Part shown: piece after piece, positions 25,401 to 37,255 of the stretch | Layout: every line of letters starts with the position of its first letter | Position numbering within the stretch: position 1 is the first letter of the stretch | DNA from: Eudorina sp. 2006-703-Eu-15 | Lineage: Eukaryota > Chlorophyta > Chlorophyceae > Chlamydomonadales > Volvocaceae | Assembly (NCBI GenBank): GCA_003117195.1 | Contig: BDSI01000026.1 | Coordinates: 372,001-436,000 of the forward strand | Direction: 5' to 3' | Length of the DNA: 64,000 nucleotides | Made by a program: the position numbers and the translations under genes | The notes under the pieces: generated by a model | The model's database searches: none | Told to the model about the DNA's origin: nothing | The model's input: only the letters and a program-made list of their open reading frames with translations

Positions 25401-28400
25401 GCTCGGGACCGGGGGCCGCGCCGCCAGTCGGCTTTGGCGAGGACGACCACGGGACGGAGCTGGCCGACTCGAGCACCCTGGCGGCGCTGCCGCCGGTGGA
25501 CCTGGCGGTGTCGTGCCTGCGGTTGCTGTTGAAGCTGCAGTGGGCGTTGCATTGCCGTGCGCAGGTAATGCAACGTGGTGCACGTGCACGTGGTGATGTG
25601 ACGTGCTGCAGCCCTTCGAGAAAGGTCACCGCGGCGTGTGTGTGTTTAATAAGACCCCCCCCCCCCAAGAACCGCCCGACGTGTGTGACTGTCGTTGTGC
25701 TCAGCGAGGAAACCCGGCGTGTGTATACCGTATGTTGCACCTAGACCTCCTGGACTCGTGTCCAAAGTTAAAATCCTTGCGACATGGCGAAATTATGAAA
25801 AGCATTCCTTTGACAGGTCACGCCGGCCGATCCTAACTACGCCCGCACCCCGCAGGTCTGCGCGCTCATGCTGCGGCTGGTGCGGCTGCAGTCACAGCCG
25901 CCTGCACCGGCGGCGTCGCCCCCCTCGCCGCCGCCGCTGCCACAAGCACTCTCGGCCGCCGCGCCCGCGCAGCCGCCCCACCCGTCCGTCTCCAGCCCGG
26001 TCCCGTACGGCGGCGCCACCTCCCCTGGAGCCGTCGGCCCCCTCGGCAGTCCCGACGGCCGCCGGGAGGGCAGCCAGCCGCTGCTGCACCGCGCGCCGTC
26101 GCTGTCCAGCGGCCAGGTCCATACCTCCCCTCGGTCCTTCTCCCACGCGTCCCTCGGCCACCGCAGCTTCCGCGACTACATTCAGCACATGGCAGCTGGG
26201 GGCGCCTCCGCCTCCGCCGGCACCCAGGCCGGAGCCGGGATGCCGCACTGCAGCGGGGAGGGGCTGGCGTTGTACGCGAGCCAGCCGGACCTCGCGCAAG
26301 TGCAGCAGGCGCAAGTGCAGAGCCCGAAGGGAATGCAGCCGCCGGCACCGCAGCAGCCGGGCCCGAAGCAAACCCAGCAGGGTCCGGGGCAAGCGCAAGG
26401 GCCGGGTCAAGGGCAGGGCCAGCAGGAGGTGGGAGGTGGGGCGTCCAGCCGGGTGCAGGGCGGTGGGGGCGTTGCGCCGGCGCCGCCGCTGCTGGACCCC
26501 GCGGCCGAGCTGGAACACGTGCAGGGCTCCCTGATGGCATGGACGGCGGCGCTGGTGCTGGCCGACGTGTTCCACAGCTCCAGCGACCTGCAGGTGGGGC
26601 GGTGGCGGTGGTGGTGGTGGGCGGCGGTGTTGTGGGGTGGCGGGGCCGGAGCGAGGCCGCAGGGCATGTTTATTTCCATGGCTGGGGATTGCTGCATCAC
26701 CAGAGCGCTACCAGACGCGCGGGAGCGCCAGCGCATTTCCGGGCTTAGGTAAGCCCCTTGCATGTCACGCACTCCTGCCCTGCCTGCCTACGAACACCCG
26801 CATACAGCATCTTTCTCCTTTTTCTTCATCTACGGTCGAGCTGGACTTCTCGTTTCTCATGGCTCAGTTCTCTTATACAGACACACAGTAGCACTCGCAC
26901 ACATGCGGATATTCTTCGGGCTTCGCTTAGCCCATCGCATATCACGCACTCCTGCGCTGCATGCGACAGAGCACGCCCCTCCTTCAAGCCTCTTCATGGA
27001 CGTTTCTCCATGCGTTGCTGTCCCTGCCTTTGCTGTCTGAGCCGGTGTATTCTGTGGAGCTGACGGCCCGGACGGCCCGAAGGCATTGATGTATATGCTT
27101 CCGGCCATGACAGGGCTGCGTGTGCACCGTGCTCGGTGTGGTCAAGTTCTGTCCGCTGGTGCTGGTCAAGTCGCTCAACCGTGCGCTGGAGCGGCGGGAG
27201 ATCATGAACAAGGCCCTCGCGGAGCAGATCCGACGACTCCAGCGCAGCGCGCCGCCGCCGCCACAGCCACAGCCACAGCAGCCACCAGCGGGAACCTCCT
27301 CATTGACCATGTCGGCGTCGCCCCGGACGCCGGTGCTACAGCCGCAGATGCAGCAGCAGCACCACCACCAGCAGCAGCACCACCACCAGCAGCTACCCGA
27401 CACGCCCACCTTGGTGGGCGCCGCGCCAACCAGCGCCGCACCCAGCACCAGCGCAGGCGCGCGCGACCGGATGTCCGCGTTCGCTGCGCCTGGTGCGGCG
27501 GGGACGGTGGCTGCCACGGCCTTCCCCACCTCCGACTCCCCGGCACGGATAGGCAGCCTGTGCGTCCCAGGCGGTGCCTTGGCGCCGGCACCGTCGCTGG
27601 TTACGGGGCCGGTGCCTATCCTCCAACTGGCGGACACGGACGGGTCATGCGAGCAGCCCTCCGCGACCGCAGCCGGGCTCGATCCGGCGACGTCGGATCC
27701 GGCGCCCGCCGGGCCGCGCAGTATTCCGGCGGCCAGGGCCGGCAGCCTGGGTCTGCCGGGGCTGCCGCTGGCGCGCGCGCCGTCGGCGGCTCACCGGGCA
27801 TCGCTGATGGAGGGCGGCGGGCTGAGCGTGGTGGCCGAGGCGCCAGATGATGGCGACGTCGAGGGCGATGCGGCGTCGGGGCAACAAGGCGCATCGGACA
27901 AGGGCATGGGAGGGACGTCAACCATCGGGGTGCTGGCAACTGCGGCGGTGGCGGCCACCCCGGCAGCTGCTCCGCCGGCGGCGGTGGGCTTTGTCAGTCC
28001 ATTCCTATCCCCAGCGCCGCTGGAGCCGCCCAGCGCCGCTGTAGCGGCGCTGGCGGCGGCCTTGCAAGCCCCCTGTCCGGATGCCTCCCTGACAATCCGC
28101 TGTCCACCGCCTGCAACCGTGGCGGCCATTGCCGCCGCCGCTGCTGCTGTCACTGCTGCTACTGCTACTGCCGCCTCCGGAGGCGACGGCGACGCGGGCC
28201 CGCACGTCCACCCGATGCAGCTCGCCGTCGCCATGGCCCATGCGGAGATCCGCAACGCCAGTCTGAAGCTCCTGGAGTACTACGCCGACCCCACCGGCGC
28301 CATGCCCAGTGGCCTCTCCAGCGTGGCTGGCAGCAGCTCCACCACCGGCGGCAACGACGGCGCCACCGGCAGCACCAGCGGCGGCGACGCGACCTCGCCC

Positions 28401-31400
28401 AAGTTCTCCTGGAGGACCCCGCCAGGCGCGTCCTCCAGCGCCCCTCCCAGGACGCCCACGCCCACGACTGCGCCGCCGGTCGGCTCCGCCGGCGACGCGG
28501 CCGGCAGCGGCTCCGCCGCCGGTGGGCGCAAGGAGCGCCGGCGGCCGCGGTACATGCTGGCTCGCAGCCAGGCGGTCTCCCGCGCCACGCCTCACAGCAC
28601 CCTGCTGCAGTGCCTCGTGTGCGAGTTGGTGCGGACCGCCCACTCGGTGACCGCGTCCGTGTCCTGGAAGGCCACCCTGGAGGGCGGGCGCGGGCTGGCG
28701 GGCTGCTTCGTGCACCCCATCCTGCACGGGGGCAGCAGCGCCGCGGTCGCGTCGGTGGCCGCGGCCGCTGCTGAGGGCGCCGGGACCGCGGCCGCGGGTC
28801 AGGGTACGACGCGCAAGGGCCGCGCGAAAGGCGGTGGCGGCGGCGGCGGAGCCGCCAAGGTCGCGGCGGCGTCAGGCCTGCGCGGCACGCTGTCGGATGA
28901 GATGGCGGAGCTTGGCAGCCTGCCGGACCTGGTGCCGGGAGCGGAGGGCGCGCAGGCGCTGCTGTTGTCGCTGCTGGATGTGCGGCAGTGGGGCGCGGAG
29001 CTGAAGCAGCTGCCGGGTCCGGCGCACCGGCGCTCGGGCCTGGGGCCCCGGTCGGTGCCGCCGCCGCCGCCGCCGGCACTGACGCTGGCCGTGTCGCCTG
29101 CGTCGGCGGAAGGCGAAGCGGTGGAGGCGGACTCGCAGACGGGTGCGGCGGTCTGCAGGGTTGACGCTGGCGGCAGGAGCACCGAGGAAGCCGAGGTGGA
29201 TGGCACTGACCCACGGGTCAGTGGCGAGGGCGAGGCGGCGCGGAATGACGGCGGCCCGCGACGGCGGCCCTCCTCGATGGAGAGTCCTCACGGGAACACA
29301 AGTCGGCTGTCCTTCTCGGGCCTTACGGACGGCGACAACGACAGCACGTCGTACCCGGCCGCCGCCGCCACCGGCGCCATGATGTCGGGGGACGGCAAGG
29401 CGGCCGCCGACCGCCACGGCAACTCCTCCATCAAGCAGCACACCAACCCGGCGTTCGGGCTGCACTCGCCCACTCCGTCGAACCTCTCGGAGTTCTGGGA
29501 CGAGACCTCGGAGCTGACGTCACCGCACTCGACCATCGCGCCCGGCGCGCCGCCGCCGCCGCAGCAGCAGCAGCAGCCGCAGCAAGAAGCTGCCCGGCAC
29601 GGCGTCGCAGGCGGCGCTGCGGCGCGGATGCTGCTCTGGCGCGCCGGCAGCAGCCCGGCGCTGACGGAGGCCGCGGCGTCGCCGCCGGACTCACGCGCGC
29701 CGTCGCCCGAGCCGACGCAGGTCGCCGCGGACTCCAGGGACGGCAGGACAGCCGCCGCCGCTGCCGGCGGAGCCGATGCAGGCAACGAACGGCACGGGCT
29801 CTTCCAACCCCCCCAGCAAGGACGCTCGGAGACGGGGCCCCCCGCGAATGTGACTGCGGCTTCTACTGGGACTGCAGCATCCCCGTCGGAGGACCGCCGC
29901 CGTGCCGGCACGGCGGAGCGAGCTGTGGCTGGCGCAACGGAACGGCCGGCGGCGACATCGGCCGACACCACGGAAGAGCAGGACGGCGGCGCTGGCGCTG
30001 ATCCGGAACAGCTGCCGACATTGTCGTACCTGATTGACGTACAGGCGCTTGCGGACATCCGGCGGGCTGTGCGCGAGGCCCATGCCGACGGTGGCACGTC
30101 GCCCGGGTCCACCGCATCGGCGGCTTCGCCGCCGGTGGCGCGCGGCGGCGGCACCGCCGCCGCCGCCGCCGCGAATGCGTCGTGCACGGCCGCGGCACGG
30201 ACGGTGATGGCGGGTGCCTTCCGCGCCACCGGCGCCGGCGACGATGCGGCGGTGGAGCTGGCGGCGGAGCGGAGCAGCTCGTTCGGCGCGGCGCCCGCGG
30301 CCAGCAGTGCGACCTCCATGTCGGAGATCAGCGTCCGCGGCGGCGTCTCCGCCACGCTCACCATGGGCGGCTGGCACACCCCAGAGTTGCAGGACTGCCT
30401 GTCTGGAGCCGCCTCATCAGCAGCAGCAGCAGCGGCGGCTGCGGCCGCGCCGCGCGTCGCCCGTGACGCCAGCAAAGCCAGCTCCGCCGCCGCCGTCGCC
30501 GCCGCCGCTGCCGCTGCCGCGGACGTCAATGCCGTCATGGCGGCGGTATCACGCGACCTGCAAGCGCGCGGCGCCGGGCGCCGTGTCAGCGAGTCGCCTC
30601 CCCCGCACCCGTCCCTGGGGAGCTCCCTGGCCGGCGACCTGTCGGATAAGGCCTCGGACCTGACCTTTGACCGGCCGGCCACGGACGTGGGCGCCGGCGG
30701 CGCCAACGGCGGCCCCGCTGCGCTGCTGTTCGGGCCCCGGGCTGCCGCTGCCGACGCCGGCGGCAGCCCCGCCGCTGAGCTGGGCCTCAGCGCGCCGCCC
30801 TCCTCCTCTTTGACGGCGCTCACAGACTCCCCGCTGCAGCGGCAGTCCTCCCGCTCTGCGTCGCCGTCGGCGTCCGGGGCCGGCCGCGAGCGGCCGCCGC
30901 CGCTGCCGCTCAGCGACTTTTACCACACGACGGCGGGGCCGGGCCAGCTGCCGCCGGCTGGCTTGTGCAGCCCCAGCGCCTGCAGCATCGCCAGCTCCAT
31001 CAGCCTCGCCTCCCCGCGGTCATTCAACGTGGGCAGCACCGGCGGGCACGGCGGCAGCGTGCACCCTCCGTCCCACGAGGGTAGCCAGGCGGCCGCGGTG
31101 AGTACCACGGGAGGCCGGCAGTCCACAGGCACGCTCCCACCACCGTCGCACCACACGCGCGGCCAGGCGCCTGCGGCGCCCCATGCAGCAACTCGGCCGG
31201 GGTCCCACTCGCAGCAGTCCGCGCAGCAGCAGCGCCCCGCGGGCAGGGCCGCGCTGCAGCGCAGCTCGTCGGTCTCGGCCCCGGCCTCGGCGGGGCTGGC
31301 GGCGCCGGTGCTGCCGCCAGGCACCACCCTGACGCCGCCGCGGCGCGTCCCCGCCGGAACCCCCGCCGCCGCCGGAACCCCCGCCGCCACCGCTGGCTCC

Positions 31401-32390
31401 CCGAGCAGCGCCACCGCCACCCCGGTCTCCGCCTCCGCCGCCACTGACCCTCCCGACCACATCGAGCTGCGGGACTTCCTCCGGGATCCCGCCGCCAGCA
31501 GCGGCTCCTCGCCCTGGGGTGTGGGCTCCGAGTACCTCCAGACGCCCGACTCCGGCGCTCGCTCCGCGCGCTCGACGACGGCGGTCACGCCCAGCGGCGC
31601 CAGCGCCGGCGCCGCCGCGGCGGCGCTGCGCCAGATGGCGACGGACACGGCAGGCTCGCCGGGCGCGACGGGTGACGCGCCGGCTGGCGAGCGACCCCCG
31701 CGGCAGGCACCGCCGCCGCTGTTCTCGCATCTGCCACCGCCGCCGCCGCCGGTGGTGGCGTCGGCGTCGGCATCATCATCATCTCAGCAACCGCTGCCGG
31801 GCAGCAGCCCAGAACGACTGCTGCGAGTGCACACGGGGGGCCGCAGCCACATCCCCAGCGGGCCCGCGGGCGGCGGGCAGCCTGCAGACACCACCACCAT
31901 CACCACCACCGCCACCTCGAGCGCGCATCCCGGCGGCGCGGGCGCCGCGGCAACCCCGGCCGGAGGGCACGGCAGGCACCTGGCGCTGCAGCGCGGCTCC
32001 AGGGAGAGCGCGGGGGGGGCCGCGCCGGGGGCGCACGCCGCCAGTCGCAGGCGGCCCAGCTACGAGGCCGAGCAGGCGGCAAAGGGGTGGCACCCGAGGG
32101 CCGCTGGCGCGAACCCGCTGTTCAACGCGCAGGCTGTGGTGGTGCTGGGGGGCGGTGGAGCGGGAGGAGTAGGAGCCAGTGGTGCAGCCGAAGAGCGGCA
32201 CGCCCACGGCAGCACATCAGCAGGAGCAGCAGCACCAGCAGCAGCAGTCGGCGCGGATGGGGCCGACGCCGGTCGGGGAGGGGCGGGAGCGGGAGCAGCC
32301 CGGGGTCCGCCCAAGCTGGGGGCGGCAAACACGCGCGGCGGGTCCTTCAGCCGTGCCTCTGCCGGCAACCCCCGGGCAGTCTGGCACTGA
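16412..32390 (+). CDS. Giant low-complexity protein, family unknown
   Basis: Well-supported exons: 16412-16510, 16566-16785, 17128-17565, 18819-20060, 20342-22825, 23223-23342, 23624-23842, 24094-24270, 24606-24833, 25292-25564, 25856-26593 and 27114-32390. At least two or three more lie in 17770-18560, where borders are unresolved. All junctions from 18819 onward are phase 0. Total about 4,000 aa. The N-terminal part has short beta-rich stretches (GMAWVPHTPLLAVIDDEG, WHWRVLQITADFD, SMSWHPLG) resembling WD/beta-propeller repeats. The middle is helical with long Ser/Gly/Ala and His/Gln tracts. The last exon (1,758 codons) begins with a compact helix (VKFCPLVLVKSLNRALERRE) and is then almost wholly low complexity. 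A propeller followed by helices occurs in large scaffolds such as Mediator MED16, nucleoporins and trafficking proteins, but I cannot assign one. The stop at 32388-32390 is clear; the start is reasonable but unproved. Confidence 0.78.
23343..23623 (+). other. GC-AG intron in the giant gene
   Basis: The exon ends ...CAGAAG and the intron begins GCAAGT, the canonical non-GT donor context; the next exon starts after CGACAG at 23624. No GT donor keeps the frame here, and phase 0 is preserved across this junction as in the flanking ones. Confidence 0.75.
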
Positions 32391-33442
32391 GTCCGAGGCC
32401 GCCGGGTGGCGCTGCTCCACACCATGATATGATGTAGCGTCGTGCACCACATTGGGTGCCGCCCCCAACGCGTCCACCAGCCGCGGAGGCCAGCCCTCGA
32501 ATGCGCGAAGGACGCCTCGCCGCTGTTCCGTTCCGCAGTTAGCTCCGTGGTCGGAGGCCTCGGAGGCCTCTTTCATGCCTGGCGGGTGATGCCCGGCGGG
32601 CGGCCTCTGTTGTCGCGCAGGGGGACAGGCGCTGCTGGACCGCCCGTCATGCTCGACAGTTGAAACCACCGGGCGGCTTTCCTTGGGCGGCTTTCCTTGG
32701 ACCCGCAGCTTGTCAGAGAGGGGCCCGCGGCTGTGAGTGCGGCGCGCGCGCTTTTGCGACTGCACTGAGACGCGTCTTTGGGGACTGTGATCGCGTGCGC
32801 ATGGCGGGGTCGCTGGAAGGGAAGTGTCAGCCTGCTGGCTTCGACCGGCCTCGACCTGGGCTGGGAGCTGGTTGTGGGAATGGGCGGCGAGTGAGAGTGG
32901 GTTGGGAATGGGAGTGGGAGCGTGGGGCTTCTTGGGTGATGGGTGGATGACGCACCCGAGGTGCAGCGTCCCGGCCCCACACCCCTGGGGCCGCCCCGGG
33001 AATGCTGCTGTCCGTCGGCAGGAGTGTGCGCCATTGTGCAGCTGTGAACAAACAACAGAGTTGCTTGCGGGCAATGTCCAAGACTTTGCAGAATCGGGGT
33101 CGAGAACGAAACGAACGAACGAACGGGTTCGACGCGAGGGCCGGCACCGGACCGCGGATTCGGCGGCTCCGGATTTGCTCTGCCGCGTGATGGTGCGCCG
33201 TCCGAGGTGAGGGGCGACACGCCTGGTCGTCTAGTCCAATTGATCCTCATGTTGGGAGAAGAGCTCCAGGGAAGGTACGAATTCGTTCATTCTTAGGTCG
33301 TTCTTGCGAATCCGCGATTGGGTTGCCATGAGGACCGAAGCGGGGCAGGCCGGGGCAGGACAACCTAGGGTTGCGAGGGGCCGGGTCGGGTGTTGGGTGG
33401 TGCAGGCGGTGACGTGGCCGGGTGAGTGGGGTCTCCCGAGAT

Positions 33443-33510
33443 GTGGTGGTGGTGGTGGTGGTGGTGGTGGTGGTGGTGGTGGCGGTGGTGGTGGTGGTGG
33501 TGGTGTGGAA
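33443..33510 (+). repeat. (GGT)n microsatellite
   Basis: About 22 GGT/TGG triplets with a single GCG interruption near 33481. Non-coding context. Confidence 0.97.
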
Positions 33511-35360
33511 AATGTAATGGTGTCATGACGGCCCCTGGGTCACCGCATTGCTTCAGGGGGGGTCTGACGCCGGTCCTGTGCGACCTCGTGCGTGCGTGTG
33601 TGGGGGGGGGGGAGGGGGGAAGGGGCCTTGTGGAAAAAAAGGCCCTTGTGTTGGTCCTTGTGTACACCTGGTGCGCATGGGTGGCAAGGTGTGTCCAGCG
33701 AGGAACTCGCCCTTAGCCCTTCCTACCCAAACCGGTGTATCTTTCGGTGGTGTTGAGGCGGCGAGGGGCGTTGCTGCGCCAGACGCGATGCCCGTGTGCG
33801 GGCATAAACAAGATGTGTATACGGGCCGTGCGTATGTACGTGGGTATGTGCGTGCGTGTGTGTATATATGCGTGATGTGGAGGCAGGGGGCGGGGGTTGT
33901 CTGAGATGTTTGGCGGGGTTGTGCTCGGCAAAGGTAAAGAGCAAGACGGGTGTACCGCGGGTGGTTTACGCGGCCGGCCCGTCGGAGGCTTTGGCTGTGA
34001 CCTGTCCCGACCTGACCTGTCTGCATCATCAAAATGCGCTGCCGGTCCATGCTCGGCGGCCGGCTGCGGTCTGAAGCTGTGCGCTGTGGCGGGAAGGGGT
34101 GAGGGGGCCGTGATGAGATTTTTGCACCCCGTGACTCTCGGTTGCGATGTTGTGACCCGAAAAGACGTACCCGACCACGGTGGGAACCAACCCACAAGCT
34201 GAAAGCAGGACAAGGGGCGGGCGGACTGCTGCGGGGAGGGTGTACGGCGGGTCGGCGCAGCTTGCCTCATTGCGCTGCAAATAGGGTCTAATTACCAGCT
34301 CCCCATCAAAAAGGCTTTTGATTATCGCAAGGGTGGACGACGAATGGGTTGGCAGGCAGCTAAGACGGAGATGCGCCGGGCGTCCGTGTGTTTCTGATGA
34401 CAGTGGGAGAGACACCTGGGTGGGCCCCCGTGTACGGTACATGCAGTAGGCCGAGGTGGGGGCTAGGGGCGGGGAGGACCGGGGCGCGTAATGCCGTGTC
34501 CTTGGAAGGGCGGTCGCCGTTACGGTGCTCAACAAAATGGCAACAAAACGGCGAGTGGTCACCTTGCGGCGCGACGTCACCTCGAATAAGAGCTCTCCCA
34601 AAGCCGGTTGGGGGACTCCAATGGGGCCGCGTGCGGGCTGGGGTGTAGGATTTCGGGCGCCCAGCGCAGGGAACATCGTGGTCTCGAGGCCGCCGACGCA
34701 AAGCACTGCACCCCTTGGGCTGTTTTCTTTCACTTGCGCCCCTCGAGGCATCGCCGGCCGTCGCCGCGTCTTGCGATGATGAACGGGCGACGGACGGCGA
34801 TGTGCGGCCCCGGCATGTCCGCGCCCCGGCATGCGCGATCAAGGTGCCCCCTCCCCCGCGCGCGCGTGTGTTCGTTCTGGGCTTGTTGGCGTTTCGCTCC
34901 AGTCCCGACGCGATGCGAAGGACGACGACCGAGTTGGGTGACCTCCTGGCATGTACCGTACTTGTTGTGTGTGGCCCGTGTGGAAGTGCTCTGAATGTGG
35001 AAGAGAGGATGACATCACACGGAGCTCATCAGACTGCGCCATGCGTTGACGCACTGTACTTGCACTTGTGAGGGTGCGGTGGGGAGGGGTGAGGGGCGCC
35101 GACGACTGCTCCTGGGACGCCCCCGTCGACGCCTCCGCGTAGGCTGTCGGGAGGCGGGTCCCATGGTCGGCAGGACCACCAATCGGTCACCTCCCCCGCT
35201 TGAATGCCACGGCATGGACCGTCCAGCATCGCTGACCAAAATTTCTTACTTAAAAACGACCCCGTGCGTGTCTAGTGAGACCCCCCCCCCATGTGTGTGT
35301 GTATGTTCTCAGTCGGGCAGAACAGGTGTGCGTGACATGCAAGGGGCAGAGAAATGCCCA

Positions 35361-35390
35361 TGTGTGTGTGTGTGTGTGTGTGTGTTTGTG
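35361..35390 (+). repeat. (GT)n microsatellite
   Basis: About 13 consecutive GT/TG dinucleotides followed by a short imperfect tail. A smaller GT run lies at about 35291-35304. Confidence 0.95.
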
Positions 35391-35435
35391 CGCATGTGGA
35401 TTCCCAGTTGTTGCTGATTCGCCGACGCGGTCCCC

Positions 35436-35470
35436 CCGTCCTCCTCCTCCTCGTCCTCCTCCTCCTCGTC
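35436..35470 (+). repeat. (CTC)n trinucleotide tract
   Basis: CCT/CTC triplets broken by single CGT triplets, in the non-coding region upstream of 36 kb. Confidence 0.9.
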
Positions 35471-37255
35471 ACCACCTGCTTTCCCCGCCTCCAAACCCTC
35501 GCGCCAGCTGCTCTCTTGGTGCTGGCCTCGGGGTTCGGTTTGGTGCGTTGACATGTCCATATGCGTAATGGCTTAATGAGTCCTGTAGTATTGCTGCTGC
35601 TGAGAAGAGGGAATGCACAGCGACGCATGGCTTCGTTGCTGTGGGACCCGGCTGCTGCATCACGGGTTGGGTCATCTGGATGTCTAGGGTTGAGAGCCGC
35701 CAAATGGTTGGAGATGATAAGAGAGCCAAGAGAGCAATCCGTTCGTGCATGTCGCGGAAGTGTCCCAGTGCAGGAAGATATACCCGATTGGGTATTACAT
35801 GTTGTGCAGCCCTTCCGAGAACAGCCCGGAACAGTTCCTGCACAATCTGCGCTTTGGCGCCAACGGTCCACCGTTTGCCGTCCTCGCGGCATGGGATATC
35901 AATTACCTAACTCCAAACGGATAACCCCTTGCGGTGTGGAGAGGATCTGCCGTATTTACGTACCGACTGGTTTGAGACAAGCAACATAAGTACCAACGCA
36001 AGCAGTAGTGCGAAATCCGCTTTGCGCAAATATGCATATCATGCACCTAGCCGCGGGGCGGTCAAGACGCGCACCGGCGACGCCGGACCCCTCCGTGGCG
36101 CCAAAAACGAAAAAATTGGGTCACCGGCTCACAAAGCGTCCACACACGGACTATACGGGTCTCTTATCTGAACACACGGACTACAGCACGGATACGCGGT
36201 CCGCCTCGTTGCGGGACCGCGGGACGGACGTCACGGCATGTCAAAACTCACTCATCCAAAGCCACTCTGGCTGCCCCGGGATATCCGAAAATGGCCCCCC
36301 TAAGCGGGTGCCCCGCGCGCAACGTCCCCTGCCACTGATAACATTTCAACGTTGTAAGCGAAGACCACAACGCCCAATTCAAAGCAAGAAATGGTGGATC
36401 ACCCCAAGAGACGTAGTTGCCTGACCGGCAAGGCCTCCGCAGTGCTACACCACGCCGCCGGCCGCTTCACGGCGGTAGCCGGCATGTGGTACCAGCTCAC
36501 CACACTGGCATCCACGGCAACATGTTGCGTTCAAATACGGTACACACACACGCGGCAGCAGTCGCCCCCTGCCATGCCGCACCCTGCCAGGGACACTCCG
36601 TCGTCGGGCCCTTCGGGAGGAGACGGCTCGTCCCGCCGGGGTCCCCGTCCCGTTCAGGCGGCTCCTCCCTGGATGACCCGTCCTCCGCCGTCACCAAGTT
36701 AGAAGACCGCTCACATGGAGTGTGCGGAGTGGGTGCAAATATCGCTGTAGCTCATTCCCTGGGGTCACGGGTATCCGCCGTCCCCTCCCTCTATGCACCC
36801 CTGGCTCGTTTTAATCCGTGGCTCGTGGGCCAAGCACGCCCCCACACTCGCCCGTCTGTGGCGGGCAACCGGCCAATCGCTGGATCGGTGCACACATACC
36901 TACATACCGTCCACATGTCGTGTAAGGTACACGCAAAAACACACGACCTACAAATACAAAGACACGCCCAGTCCCTCCTCAGCGAAACGCGCGATCGTGA
37001 GCCGCACCCTTGACCGCTGAACTCGCAGGGCATCCGGCAGTGCAGCCAGAACGTCAGAGAAAGAAGCATCGCACCACCTCAACGCGCCAGTGCAGCTCCA
37101 AGCACCCGCACCCGCAGCCACCAGCGGCACATCAGACCACAGAAAAGTGGCGCTTCACCTTTGTTTGTAACTTCATGAACCCCGGACGGTTCACCACGAG
37201 CTCCAGCCCCACTCCCCGTTCACTTCCTTCTCTTTCCGCGGCCGCACGCGACGGG

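Larger units (their letters stand above)
32391..37255. other. Long non-coding region rich in simple repeats
   Basis: Lies between the stop of the giant gene and the stop of the minus-strand kinase, so it contains both 3' UTRs (convergent). A TGTAA occurs near 33513. It holds the GGT, GT and CTC microsatellites listed separately. Open frames on both strands lack domain signal, and I see no convincing gene or RNA. Confidence 0.5.

Noticed and set aside
28165..30823. Long antisense frames (349 and 511 aa) across the giant gene's last exon
   Set aside because: Mirror of low-complexity GC-rich coding sequence; no independent feature supports transcription or translation.
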